From positions 1-64,000 of the forward strand of contig JAJKFJ010022751.1 in assembly GCA_027382625.1 (NCBI GenBank): 64,000 nucleotides of DNA. Reading direction: 5' to 3'. Positions 22,476-32,720 of this stretch are shown in pieces (the first letter of the stretch is position 1; each line of letters starts with the position of its first letter). The notes under the pieces are model-generated. The model was not told the origin of the DNA. It saw only the letters and a program-made list of their open reading frames with translations, and did not search any database. Both the position numbers and the translations under genes were made by a program. The DNA comes from Tetmemena sp. SeJ-2015 (taxonomy: Eukaryota > Ciliophora > Spirotrichea > Sporadotrichida > Oxytrichidae).

Positions 22476-22962
22476 AATTAGATTTACTAAAAAATAAATT
22501 CTCACCTATAGTCTTTGAAGAGCATGAAGCTTTTGTTCCTAAAAATTAAATATCTTGCTGCACACAAATAAATATATATTTTTTCTTGGACATATTCTCA
22601 TTGCAACTTAATAACTTTTGAATGAGCAACATATTCATAGTGTGAACTAATTTCTTGCGAGATTTTATCTTATCTATAATAATTCCTCTATATTAAAATT
22701 GAGAAGGAGTACGAAAAGATTAAATATTATATGTTTCAAAATTTAATTAGATCGGTTGTTAAATTTAATTAAGCTCTTAGATATTGTTGTGGAAGAAGAA
22801 TCTCTTTTAATTTTTTGGTGCTTGGTTTGGGCTGGATGGTTCTGTTGAATTTGTAGCTTTAAATGCTTCATTTTCCTTTCAAATTTATGAATGAATTTCA
22901 TTTAATTTACATCTTTTCCAATTTAGCTGCTTTATCTCAATAATAACATGTATATTAAAAAA

Positions 22963-23410
22963 ATGATACGTGTCCTCTATCTGAGGCTACTTGCACTCGT
23001 ATATTTATTTGCATTCGGTTCCTTCTACTACTAAATCCCTTCAATATGGGGATTCTATGGAGTAGTTCCCTAACAGGTAAAATAAGCATGAATTTGATTA
23101 ATCTTTCACAGTGGTTTCTGAAAAGAATTGAGCCCTAAATCATGAAACAACTCCCGGAAGACTCTAAAGCTGGTAAGTTCTAGATTTTTCTTACGCAAAA
23201 TTTAGGACTCTGGATGTATTGGGAAAAGTATTTTGCCCAGTTAGTTAAATTTATTGCTGCTGCTGTTCTTGATTATTCATTTATCAAGAAATTGAAATAT
23301 TAAAATTATACATCTTCGCTACTTTTAATGATAATTAAGATTTCACTTCAGTTATTAAAAATCTAAGAGATAATGAATTATCAATCATATTAAATTTCAT
23401 CTATGATATC
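22963..23410 (+). CDS. Lipase maturation factor (LMF)-like membrane protein, N-terminal part
   Basis: ATG at 22963 opens MIRVLYLRLLALVYLFAFGS, a hydrophobic segment followed by FYYQIPSIWGFYGVVPQQ. This is the layout of the LMF1/LMF2 N-terminus (a membrane helix, then a Q-I-x-G-x-x-G/W-x-x-G-I/V-x-P motif). LMFs are ER membrane proteins that help dimeric lipases fold. Two GT-AG introns of 35 and 33 bp (23077-23111, 23173-23205) splice in frame to WFLKRIEPQIMKQLPED and LWMYWEKYFAQLVKFIAA. Coding then fades by about 23410, well short of the several hundred residues expected. The rest may lie in unrecognised exons or be lost. Confidence 0.55.
23077..23111 (+). other. 35-bp intron in the LMF-like gene
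   Basis: GTAAAATAAG…CTTTCACAG lies exactly between Gln and Trp codons. Both flanks are in one protein-like frame, and the intron itself would break the reading. Confidence 0.6.
23173..23205 (+). other. 33-bp intron in the LMF-like gene
   Basis: GTAAGTTCTAG…AAAATTTAG. It has a consensus GTAAGT donor, and joining G|GA restores a Gly codon and the downstream frame (GLWMYWEKYF). Confidence 0.55.
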
Positions 23411-23419
23411 TGTAGATCC

Positions 23420-24395
23420 TGTATAATAAAAAAAATTCAATTAAATGGATGATTTCTTAAAATAATAAATGAGAGGCAACTTCGTTGCAATTTAATGGCT
23501 CAATCACCTCTGTGATTTGCAGCTTGTTCAATAGCAATTAAAAACAATGTGTGTTTGATCTTTCATAATCTTCATAGCTCCTCACGCTTGCGAATATGAT
23601 AGACATTTTTTGAGAAATATCAAATTACTAGTTTTATTAAACTTCGTTTCTTATTGAGCAATCCATCACAAAATTAATTGATAAATCTGATAATGATCAT
23701 ATGATAATGATTGACTAATATTATTTATCTCTGCTATATTTATTTAATAATTTAATCGGATGTCTAATAAAATAATGACAACCTGATTGGATTAATCTTT
23801 ATAGATCAGAGATTAACCAAAGGGACCGCTATATTTAATAAACATCAAAGCTTTATTATTTAATAATATTATAATATTAATCTACTTCAATGACTAATTT
23901 TCTTATTTCCTTTAATGGTTTCCATTCTCTGGTTCAATGATTTAGGATGAATAAGAATAGAATATTGAGGATGGTTAAAGCGCCAATTAAATAAAATTTA
24001 AGCAGTTTCTAGAAGAATAAATATGTGATTTAGCTTGCACCATTTCAGAGACTTAATTAAAATAGTTTATTTATCAGAATTTAAATATTTTATCGGATGA
24101 GGAAAAAAATAATTTTCTTCTAAAATACTTTAATTAGTCATATCACAATCTCTAGAAGAAAAAATAAAATATCTCATAATAGAAAATATTTAATTTATTG
24201 AATAATTATAATAATCTTTTAGCAATAATACATAACAGGCTGTTTTAATATTATTTTTAAAAAATCTAGTAGCTGAACTTAAGATCTCTTGCTTAAAATT
24301 GCAGTTAATCATTAAAAGATAACTTAAGAAAAGAAGAATATTAGATGAGGAATAATAAATATGAAAATAATTAAGAACTTTATCCACAAAAAATC
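23420..24395. other. AT-rich stretch, nothing recognised
   Basis: About 1 kb of A+T-rich DNA with dense TTAATT-type words. No persuasive coding frame. Further LMF exons, if present, were not recognised. Confidence 0.35.
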
Positions 24396-24399
24396 CACT

Positions 24400-25440
24400 T
24401 ATTTAATAAATTAGATTGTACTGAAGTAGTCTCGGAGAGATCCCCGTTTGATATCAAGAGTGATGAAAGAGATCAGAGAGTAGACTGCTTGAATTTCATC
24501 TGCATAAAAGCAGACGAAGAGTTGTACATAGATCTCTTTGTCAATCCAAATATCTACTAATTTTACAGCAGCTCTTTCAGAATTGAGCGCTACCTAGGCT
24601 ACTACGCAATACAGAGCCTAGAGTTCCCAGTAAAGAGTATCTCTGAAAGAGAAATAAGGTGTGCAGTCGAAGCAGCGGAGGAATAACGAGTGGTTAGAGA
24701 AAGGAAGGACCGCATTCTAAATGTTGTAATTCCCAAAGAGAGTTGAGAGTTTTCACGAGGATGAACACGAGGTCTGAGAAATTATATAGAAAAGCAGGGC
24801 CTTATTGGATTCCCTGGCTAAACTTAAGTAAGAGAAAGCATAAGTTTCAGCTATTTATACTAGAAAAGAATGGAAGATGACTTAATGGTTTCCAGATAGG
24901 CTCGAAAGAAAAAAATTCTCGAAATTCGTATCACTTTTCGTAAAAAGGTAGGTTTGCTGCAGTATGAAAAGCACAGTGAATTCTATTAACTGAAGTTGTA
25001 TATTGAGACCCGATATTTATTCCAAGAGGATCAAGTATAGCAAGACGAGAGAAAGTGAAGATTTATTATATTACAGAGCGTTGTATGGTAAGTACAAGGG
25101 GATTTCAGATATTGTAGTAGAGAGAATGCGTTCTTTGGATGCATAGGGACTTAAATAGGTTTAAACTCTGGCAAGTTTCATTCAGGATCTTTACAGTTCA
25201 TCGTAGAGCAGAAGGTACAAGGGGTCTCACCTTCAAATAGTGACGATAAACGATATTATCTTGCCTCACCTCCTTGGCTAACAAAAATTGTCTAAGACGG
25301 AACTACTAATGGAGGGCGAAGGCTATCCAATCAATAACAAGCATGGTGCAGCTGAAACCAATACCATTGCAAATTATATTAACTTGATAAACTGCCCATC
25401 CAAACATATCTATCACCCTTTATTTTCCTCATTCATATGA
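24400..25440 (+). CDS. Hypothetical protein (~340 aa)
   Basis: The first block (24400-25090) is one frame: CTEVVSERSPFDIKSDERDQ, FICIKADEELYIDLFVNPNI, FRIERYLGYYAIQSLEFPVK, then charged helices (SEREIRCAVEAAEEQRVVRE). TGA is Trp in KESWEFSRGW. One shift near 25085 leads to YGKYKGISDIVVERMRSLDA and ELLMEGEGYPINNKHGAAET, ending about 25440. The composition is clearly protein-like over both blocks. No catalytic motif or family recognised. Confidence 0.55.
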
Positions 25441-25624
25441 TAAAGAAAATTTGTTTCTTATTCTTAGAAATCTTATCTTGTTGAGATGAATGGATCTTAT
25501 TTTAAATTTGGTTTAGTAGGTTATCTAGAACAAATTATTATAATTTTTCAGGAAATTATTATTTTACAACTTGGTCGTGAGATTCGTTGAAAAATATTGA
25601 TTCTGGGTATTCTAGGACGAATAT

Positions 25625-25720
25625 GCAAAGTAAAGTAAAATTTGAGGAATATAATTAATAATCATTTTCAAAACCAGTACTTATCGTTACTAATTAAGAA
25701 TAACGATATATTATCCTATG
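25625..25720 (+). repeat. Repeat D
   Basis: AGTAAAGTAAAATTTGAGGA, then AATTAATAATCATTTTCAAA and ACCAGTACTTATCGTACTAATT-like sequence. The same ~95-bp unit recurs at 29395-29500, and inverted at 42225-42320 and 60945-61020. It is followed here and at 29.49 kb by ATTATCCTATGTAAG. Confidence 0.7.
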
Positions 25721-25829
25721 TAAGAGGATGAATATGAATACATTATCGCGGATAATCAAAACCTAATGAAGATAGAGATCTTGAATAAAATGATAGATAT
25801 TAAATTATAGATAGTTTTTAAACATTTAG

Positions 25830-26260
25830 AATTTAAACTTGATGAGAAAGTTAGCAACAACAAAATCATTGCAAAGAACATGAACAATGGCCTCAGTCTG
25901 AGTTATAGTTTTTGCTTCCGCGCTTCGAGCAGTTGTTTGTTTAGGGTGAGTGTATATTCCTTCTGAATGTTGTAGTCGCTGAGGTTTGTAGTTGTTCTTG
26001 TTGAATTTATTGCTCTGGATGCTGTTCGGGAGTACGCAAATGGGAGCATACTTTTGTAGCTCTTCTTTCTTGCTTGTGAAAATGAGTCTCTGTTGATCGG
26101 GAGGGATTCTACCTTCATTGTCTTGTGTCTTAGCCTCCTTGACTGCAACTTTTAACTTTTAGAAGTTGAGGCTGTTGTAGTCGATGTAGTTGTTGATGAA
26201 GTCGTTGATATAGTTGTTTTAGTAAAGAGTTAATTTAATTTAAGCGTATTATATAATTAA
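25830..26260 (-). CDS. Divergent ubiquitin-like protein, copy B1
   Basis: Minus-strand frames give an Asn-rich start (YINDFINNYIDYNSLNF), QKLKVAVKEAKTQDNEG, then RIPPDQQRLIFTSKKEELQK, nearly identical to the ubiquitin IPPDQQRLIFAGK core. After a frame change near 26010 comes NLSDYNIQKEYTLTLNKQLL, the ubiquitin LSDYNIQKESTLHL strand. A tail HVLCNDFVVANFLIKFKF resembles those of copies B2-B5. A segment of about 35 residues sits between the two halves where ubiquitin has LEDGRT. The C-terminal RLRGG needed for conjugation is absent. Upstream DNA (CCTTGTTCTGTGATTAATTA) is shared with B2. Confidence 0.75.
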
Positions 26261-26264
26261 TCAC

Positions 26265-26880
26265 AGAACAAGGACTCACTCACAATGTATTTCTAAGTTA
26301 TACTCATCGAAGATCCTGCATTCATACTCATCCTATATTATTAAAAACTAGACTTCTCGTTGAAATTCTCTTAATCCTCGACATCTTTGAGTTTTCCATA
26401 AACTGATCTAGGCTTTAATTTTGCTATCCTTGATCAACTTGCTTTTAAATTTTTATTGAAAGGAAGTTAAAGGTAAACTTAACCTCTTGTTGAAAGAAAA
26501 CTCTTCTGAGTTAACTCCAATTTCAACTATTTCTTCATTTTATAAAGTTGCCTTCCTTTTTATATGTATTTAAATTTGGCATTTAATTAAACCTCCAAAG
26601 TAAAAAATAGCAATAAATATAATTTAAGAATTTTACAATAAAATAATATTTATAATAAATTAATTAATAGCTATATTTATCTGTTTAAGGAGGGCTCTTC
26701 AATTTTTACTGGAATTATTAAGATTTTATTTTTATTGCTCTATTTTAAGTACTAGAAACTTTAAAATTTCGAATCTTTTAAAACTAAACTTACTCTTTTA
26801 TAAGATAATATGATTTAATTATCGTGGTCTGATTATAATTAGAAATGCATTGAGTTTGTTTCCTAGTACATTTATTAAAA
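26265..26880. other. Intergenic AT-rich stretch
   Basis: Upstream region of ubiquitin-like copy B1. Only its first ~60 bp is shared with the equivalent region of B2 near 42.56 kb. No gene recognised. Confidence 0.4.
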
Positions 26881-26883
26881 TTA

Positions 26884-27541
26884 TATTCTAATAATGTAAT
26901 TAAATATTCAAAATTTCCAGACAGAAACGGCGCAGTCATCGGCCCTGTCGCTTCTCCATTCTCAGTCGCAAAAGTTTTCAATAGAGCGAGTTTTCAGTAC
27001 CTGTCCAGGCATTCACTGATCTTTGAACCAGGATGTGACCCATAGCTTGTAGAAAGGCAGCTCTTCGAGTGGAAGGTTTGAGCCCCACTGGGAATTTCAC
27101 ATATCTTCACCCTCATAATCATCACTTTGCCTGCTTCCCTCTACAACTTCCTTAACACTGTTTCACTCACAGCTCTTAGATGAAATTCGCAAAAGACACA
27201 GGCTGTCACAAATGGACCGCCTCCTGTCACAAGTGAAGCTTGAACCTTCCCCTCCAGGAGCTGTCTTCCTACAAGCTTTGGAGCACATCCTGGCTCAGAG
27301 ATCAGTGACTGCCTGGAAAAATATTGCAAACTCGCTCTAATGGAAACGTCTGCAACGTATAATCGAGAGTCGACAAGGCCGATGACTGCGCCTTGTATGT
27401 GTAGCATGGCTGATATCAAACTACCTTTCATTTGCCAGGGATGAAGTGGTCAAATTTTTTCATACAGCTTAATTTTAAAATGAGATAAATAAATATAATG
27501 GGAACAAATTTTGAATATTCAATTCTATTATTAGAATATTA
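26884..27541. mobile_element. Fold-back element 2 with GC-rich palindromic core
   Basis: The ends are inverted copies (TATTCTAATAATGTAATTAA at left; its partner TTGAATATTCAA…ATTATTAGAATATTA at right). A GC-rich palindrome lies inside: GGCGCAGTCATCGGCC near 26930 and inverted near 27390; CACTGATCTTTGAACCAGGA near 27015 and inverted near 27300. Arms diverge by perhaps a fifth and the outer right arm has extra sequence. There is no gene: the long minus-strand standard ORF here is one arm read backwards. Target duplications are unclear. Confidence 0.75.
27035..27110 (+). promoter_or_regulatory. tRNA-like A/B box pair in fold-back 2
   Basis: TAGCTTGTAGAAAGG is A-box-like, and GGTTTGAGCCC about 30 bp downstream is a B box with one mismatch. 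The opposite arm has AGCTTGTAGGAAG and GGTTCAAGCTT. The spacing matches that in the fold-back at 20.9 kb, suggesting these elements share a pol III-type module. Confidence 0.35.
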
Positions 27542-27574
27542 CGCTTTTTTAAGTTGATATAATTTAAATATCTA

Positions 27575-27930
27575 CAACAACATCAATTTATTTATCAACT
27601 AGCACAAACTCAGTTAAATATTTTTATAAAGCGACAACGGATAATGCATGCGTCTAAGACAAGCAAGTCATCCATCCCGATCAACAAAGACTCATCTTTA
27701 CCAGTAAACCCAAAGGTTTTCAAAAATATTTATAGATTCGCTTATTTTTGAGCAACATCATGAACAAGATCTTTTACTTGAGACATCCAGAATGAGTCTA
27801 TCCTCACCATTTACTGACAACTGCTCAAAGCGTAGACACTCAAATTAAAAGTCAATAAGGTACTGTGCTCTTCATTATCTAGATACTCTTCTGGAAGGAG
27901 CTGGCTCCTTCTTTAAATTTAAAACATAAT
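27575..27930 (+). CDS. Divergent ubiquitin-like protein, copy B4
   Basis: Plus-strand frames read NSVKYFYKATTDNACVQDKQ, then VIHPDQQRLIFTSKPKGFQK, matching the ubiquitin IPPDQQRLIFAGK core. After an insert and a frame change, DIQNESILTIYWQLLKA corresponds to YNIQKESTLHLVLRL. The tail ALHYLDTLLEGAGSFFKFKT matches VLHYLDTNPEGTDSLFKFKN of copy B2. The copy starts about 30 bp after fold-back 2. It appears frameshifted. Confidence 0.7.
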
Positions 27931-28149
27931 GCGTTTAAACTATTTTAATTATCTTTGGCTTGTTGTTAATTATTCATTCATATTCATCCTATATTTAAAA
28001 GCGATATATAAAATAATGAATATGATGTTTTATCATGAGCTGTTATTTTTTATAAAAATAACCTCTGATTAACTGATAACCGTTAAATGATATTTTGATT
28101 TAGTTTAAAGAATTAAAATGGAAACATTCAATATCATTTGATAAAAGGG

Positions 28150-29130
28150 CCCGCCATCCTTAACTGCTTCAGTTTCGAGTCGATGATTCCACTATAAACT
28201 TGGAGAATCAGCATTACTTCATTCATACATGGCTTGGAATTCCATTCTATATTCTCTGGAGAACCTAAAGAATACTTGACATTTCATTTTGAATTGTCCA
28301 ACTGTTGGCTCATTGGACTTCTTAATCATTCCTGCGCTCTTAAAAAATGGTATTACTTTTCCGTTCCATCATATTTTGGAGATTCTGGAGCTGCTTAAAT
28401 CTCTCCAAATGACAAATCAAAAGAGAAAAGGAGAAAAACTATCTAAATTCATTACTTCTCTGAATCACCATTATAAGGGAAATAAGAAATTAATGATTAA
28501 TATTTTAATTAAGTTATAAGCTGTTCATTACTAACACCCAAAATAAAATATACTCAAGTGACTTAATCCTCCTATTGAGATATTAAACAACTCATCTATC
28601 TTATGAAAGTAGGATATTCTCCACTTAAAGAGATATAGCTCTTGCAACAGGACTAAAGAGTTATAAAAACTAAAGGATATGTTTGGAGGCTGCTTGTCAT
28701 AAAGACAATCTAAATTAACATTCGATCAACTCTGTTATTGACTCAATATGAGTGAAATTACTTGATTGAAAGCTAACATACAAATTAAGTTTCATTTGAA
28801 GATTTATCTTGAACTTATTATATATTTTGCGAGTCCCTGACTAGGTTTTCCTCTCTTTATTTTAGAACTTATACTGCCCTTATTTATTTTGAAAATCCTT
28901 GAAATATGTTTTAGTAAGTATAGTTATTCTTGATTTATTCTTGAATTCTCTCTATAAATTAAGGCATGAATTATCTAAGTACATTTTAATAATAGGAGCA
29001 TCTTTAGTGTCTTGTTCCTTGTGCATGACTCATTTTGTAAACTATTTAAGGAGAATCTCACTCCTATCTACGAGTTACCATTCAGCTTTAACTTCAACTA
29101 TAAAGTAAGATAAGTTCTGAAATCTATCGG
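28150..29130 (+). CDS. Hypothetical protein
   Basis: The first frame runs from about 28150 (HYKLGESALLHSYMAWNSIL; NCPTVGSLDFLIIPALLKNG; HILEILELLKSLQMTNQKRK) to about 28520. A second frame follows (SYWDIKQLIYLMKVGYSPLK; VIKTKGYVWRLLVIKTIQIN; FEDLSWTYYIFCESLTRF) to about 28900. The last 200 bp can be read as a hydrophobic segment (MKYVLVSIVILDLFLNSLYK). Coding texture is good throughout but the frame changes at least once. No family recognised. Confidence 0.45.
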
Positions 29131-29394
29131 TCAATGAGTACTTATAAGAGCTAAACCCAAAATATTTATCAAAAATAAGATAATAACCTTCAAGATTTAC
29201 TTACCTTTTAGTGTTTAAGATACTTACTATGAATAAAGTTCACGACTGAAGGTGTACTTAAGAATTCTGCACTCTGTCATTATGAATTTATTTTTTATAA
29301 ATAAAATTAATAATACTCACTTGCTAAGTAAACTATGGTTAAAGCTCTTAATATATTTCATAATTCAATTTTGATAAGTATTTTCATAATCTAA

Positions 29395-29500
29395 AGTAAA
29401 GTAAAGTAAAATTTTAGGAATGTAATTAATAATCAATTTAAAAACCAGCACTTATTCAGTACTAGTTTGAAAATCGTACTATTATCCTATGTAAGATTTT
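29395..29500 (+). repeat. Repeat D
   Basis: TAAAGTAAAGTAAAGTAAAA, TTTTAGGAATGTAATTAATA, AATCAATTTAAAAACCAGCA, CTTATTCAGTACTAGTT. The last part and the downstream ATTATCCTATGTAAG match the copy at 25.63 kb. Confidence 0.7.
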
Positions 29501-29639
29501 CATAATCTAATCGTGCTTAATCCATATTGTTAAAATCTAAAATTAAAAGAATATCTCTCTCAATCGAAGAGGCCTTATGTTTCATCTCTCGTATCATGAT
29601 ATCCAAATCTCCAAGTTTATGCTCCAAAGAGTCTACAAA

Positions 29640-30290
29640 GCCACTGCATAGTTTTCAATACTACTAAAAGCCTCTCTTAGTCACTGAGAAGAAGCAAGCT
29701 CAAATATTCCAATTATAGACTTAAGTATATAAAAAAATAATCTCTTAATAAGAGACTGATTTTAAAATAAGCTATCTTGATGAATTCCAGAATTAGATTA
29801 TGGGCTAAAAATATAATAACTAAGTATCACAAAGAAGGCATATCTGTATAGAAAATGACTGCTCTAGTAATTCTTAGTTCCAACTTGGGGTTTTATCATT
29901 TTACCTTGAGCTCATTCTTATAAAACTCAAGATATTTTAGAAGCCAGTTCGACACTGAAAGTAAATAATCAAGGCATAAAGCTTGCTATATTTTTGGACA
30001 ACCTAAGAGCTCATCATTCCAAGATTATTACAGAATACTGCCACAATCAAGAAATACTCCTTATTTATAATGCTCCTTACTGTTCTCAATTCAATCCAAT
30101 TTAAGAGATATTCAGTAGAGTTAAAAGCTCATACAAGAAGTCTTTGGCTTAATTAGATTTTGAGATCAATAACAAGACTCATCTCTAAATTATTGAACAA
30201 TTAATTAAAAGTATAAATGTAAATTAATTCGGAAAGACAATCCAAAGGGCTTTAGTAAAGATTCAAGTCCATATTAATTGAAGTTAATAA
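29640..30290 (+). CDS. Tc1/mariner-type transposase
   Basis: One frame reads NNLLIRDWFQNKLSW, ELDYGLKIQQLSITKKAYLY, then GIKLAIFLDNLRAHHSKIIT (about 29980-30030) with the second catalytic Asp. LIYNAPYCSQFNPIQEIFSR (about 30060-30118) is the final box, where the usual Glu after NPI is encoded TAA and so reads Gln. KSSYKKSLAQLDFEINNKTH follows to about 30290. The first-Asp motif is less clear than in the other copies. The N-terminal DNA-binding part was not recognised, so the copy may be truncated. Confidence 0.7.
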
Positions 30291-30329
30291 TTTAATAAAA
30301 CCTAATACATAAATTTATTTGAAGGCTTT

Positions 30330-30975
30330 ATGTATTATCAATTAAGTTGCCTCTTGACAGTGGGAGATCTTAATATTTGCATGAGATCATTATCTGTCTA
30401 TCCTAAAAGGCTTGAGTTACCTCTAATCATCATTCCCTCTGAAATGTAGTATTAATAAGTTGTAGAGATCTCAAAGTGCTTTCTTTTCTATTGTTATCTC
30501 TTTCCTTGACATAAGACGTTTAGTATTGACAGCACTCTTCCTTTCTTCTCTATTCAAAATGATTAATCATTAAGTTACTCGAATTAAAAGGAGTAGCTTC
30601 TAGTGCCCTTTGCATATCTTGACTAATCTAAATATTTTTCATATTTTTTTCTTCTACTTAGCCTGCGTTTCGAAGATGAGATTGCTAGAATAATAATCAT
30701 TGAAGCTCTCTTGTAGATGAGAGCACTGAGAAAAAATATTATCTCTCTGGTATCACTCCAACATCTTATTAATAATTTAGATACTTTAGCACTTTTTTTT
30801 TCATCCTTGATTTTTTTCATAGATGAAAGCTCAGGGTAGTTAGGAACATTAATAGTTTATAGATCCACTGCTCTTAAAAATGACGTTAGCCTGAAAGGAC
30901 GTCTTTTAGGAATTTAAAACTTGTTTTCTTCAATTGCGGGAGATAAAGCCTTTCTATAGATCATTTAATATGAGT
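30330..30975 (-). CDS. Hypothetical protein, paralogue of the 7.6-8.4 kb gene
   Basis: A single minus-strand frame of about 210 codons: YRKALSPAIEENKFQIPKRR, LRAVDLQTINVPNYPELSSM, KKIKDEKKSAKVSKLLIRCW, TREIIFFLSALIYKRASMII, then a basic region (SSSKRRLSRRKKYEKYL) and a polar tail. The INVP-xx-PEL…K-DEK…FLS-L order matches the gene at 7.6-8.4 kb. It is convergent with the neighbouring transposase, so the family could travel with Tc1-like elements; that is an inference. Confidence 0.5.
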
Positions 30976-31297
30976 GAAATACGAATAGTTTATCTGAGGT
31001 TGTAAGAAACAAAACACAAAATTATTCAAACGTGCACTATATCAGGAAAGATTTAGCTAATTCAGTGATAGAATGAGTTGTATTGAAGTATCAATTTGCC
31101 AAAATGTTTTAATAATCTAGTGATTCATGAACAAATTATTTTTATCCTTTATCTTAAATAAATTAATGAAAATGTATATATTTATATCTCCTTGGATCTG
31201 ACCTAGTTTATTGAACTTTGACTCAAGTATTTCTTCTGGATATAGGTTGAATACGATTATTTGATTGATGGTTGATTTTCCTTAAATTAAGTTTAAA

Positions 31298-31890
31298 ATG
31301 AAAAGAGAGCCAACGGCGATTTAATTAATAAAGTCAGAATACAATTTCATTTAATAAAATAAGAATTATGGAAGAAATGCACGGATTCATGTAATGAAAG
31401 ATGAAACTTGCCAAAGTTTCCAGAAATATGATGAACGAAACCTAGAGTAAGTAAACCTTTATTCTCTAAAACTTATTATGATTATTATTTATAAGTTTAG
31501 CTAAGATTTACTCAGTTTGATAACTAATTATTTAGACGAATTGCGATACTACGAGCAACATACTTAAGGAGCGCGAGGATTCATTAAATGCATACTTACT
31601 CTTCAGTAAAGTCAATCTTCTTTTCAATGAGTGAAGTGCATAGAGAAAAGAAGGCTCATACCTCAGATTAAGGTAACTCTAAATTAAAAAGGATAAGCAT
31701 TTTGACTGATATTCTATAGGATACAAGTATGAGAGCAAATGAACTAAATGATTCCAAGCCAAAGTCAGAAAATATATGATAAACTTAATGAATACAATAA
31801 AATCAGAGGCAATAGCACTTTCAAATTATTAGTCGCACATTATAAGCCTCTAAATTTAAGAGGGTCTGTATTAGAAATTTTCGATTCACT
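31298..31890 (+). CDS. Hypothetical protein with one intron
   Basis: ATG at 31298 starts MKREPTAIQLIKSEYNFIQQ and continues NYGRNARIHVMKDETCQSFQ to 31450. An 85-bp intron (31451-31535, GTAAACC…TTATTTAG) splices in frame to TNCDTTSNILKEREDSLNAY, LLFSKVNLLFNEWSAQRKEG and DKHFDWYSIGYKYESKWTKW (three TGA as Trp). ALSNYQSHIISLQ follows near 31850. The aromatic-rich C-terminal part is distinctive. The end is uncertain and coding may continue to about 32000. No family recognised. Confidence 0.55.
31451..31535 (+). other. 85-bp intron
   Basis: Donor GTAAACCTTTATTC, acceptor CTAATTATTTAG, A/T-rich. It lies between codons, and flanking exons share one frame. A similar donor (GTAAACCTTGAAG) occurs at 46651. 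Confidence 0.5.
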
Positions 31891-32469
31891 AATTTTATTC
31901 AACCTATAATATTATTCTTTGACTTTAATATGAATTGTTATACTTGCCCTCCGTCTTCGCGTAATGCTCAACTACAATATTTAACCCATTTTTTTAAAAA
32001 TACCATCATAAAATAATAATTAAATAATAAAATTCAGGAAAGCATAAACTAATCTCTTTTTTTTTTATTTCTTAAAATGAATTAACGATCATCTAGTGAT
32101 ATTGTTCCTAGAAAGAAAGTTTACATTGATATTTTAAGTATGAGTGAAGATCTGCCTTTGAACTAACCTTGTGTTTCAGTTATCTTGCGCTTATTAGGTG
32201 CGTTTGATTTAATCTCTGTGGTTAGCGGAAGGTTGAGTTCATTAAGAAAGTTGATTAAGTCTATGTGTCAAATAGCTTAATTATTATTTAATAGCTTGAC
32301 TTGTCACTCTGTTAATTTAAGCCACTAAGCATCCTATACTAATTAAGAATGAGATCGTCTAATTAAAATATATTTACTAATGACATAAGTTAAAGTCCAG
32401 CAAGAAAACCAGTATTTTATAAGTGCTTCTATCAAATTAGTATAAGAAATATGAATTTAACTATGAATA

Positions 32470-32560
32470 TGATTATACGTTCAAAGTACGCTAAGTATAC
32501 ACTCACTATATGCTTGCTATACGGTCAGCCATACGCTCAATATACGCTCGATATAAATTT
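32470..32560. repeat. Tandem TATACGCTCAC-like repeats
   Basis: Degenerate units of about 10-11 bp follow each other: GTACGCTAAG, TATACACTCAC, TATATGCTTGC, TATACGGTCAGCC, ATACGCTCAA, TATACGCTCGA. A second cluster lies at 52555-52600 with cleaner units. It sits about 160 bp upstream of the ATG at 32721. Confidence 0.7.
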
Positions 32561-32720
32561 TTTAAAAAGTAATATATAGCTTCTTGTTGACTTCTCTTAA
32601 GTTAAGAGCTTAATAAAACTACTACTATATATAAGCTTTGATTGATTCTATTAAAATTTTCATCCATTAAATTTGAAGGCGGATGGAGTCCTCCTCTCAC
32701 TCTGATTCATAGCTAAAATT

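Noticed and set aside
27141..27431. 96-codon minus-strand ORF
   Set aside because: It lies wholly in the palindromic core of fold-back 2, and its partner arm encodes a mirror version. No protein family resemblance.
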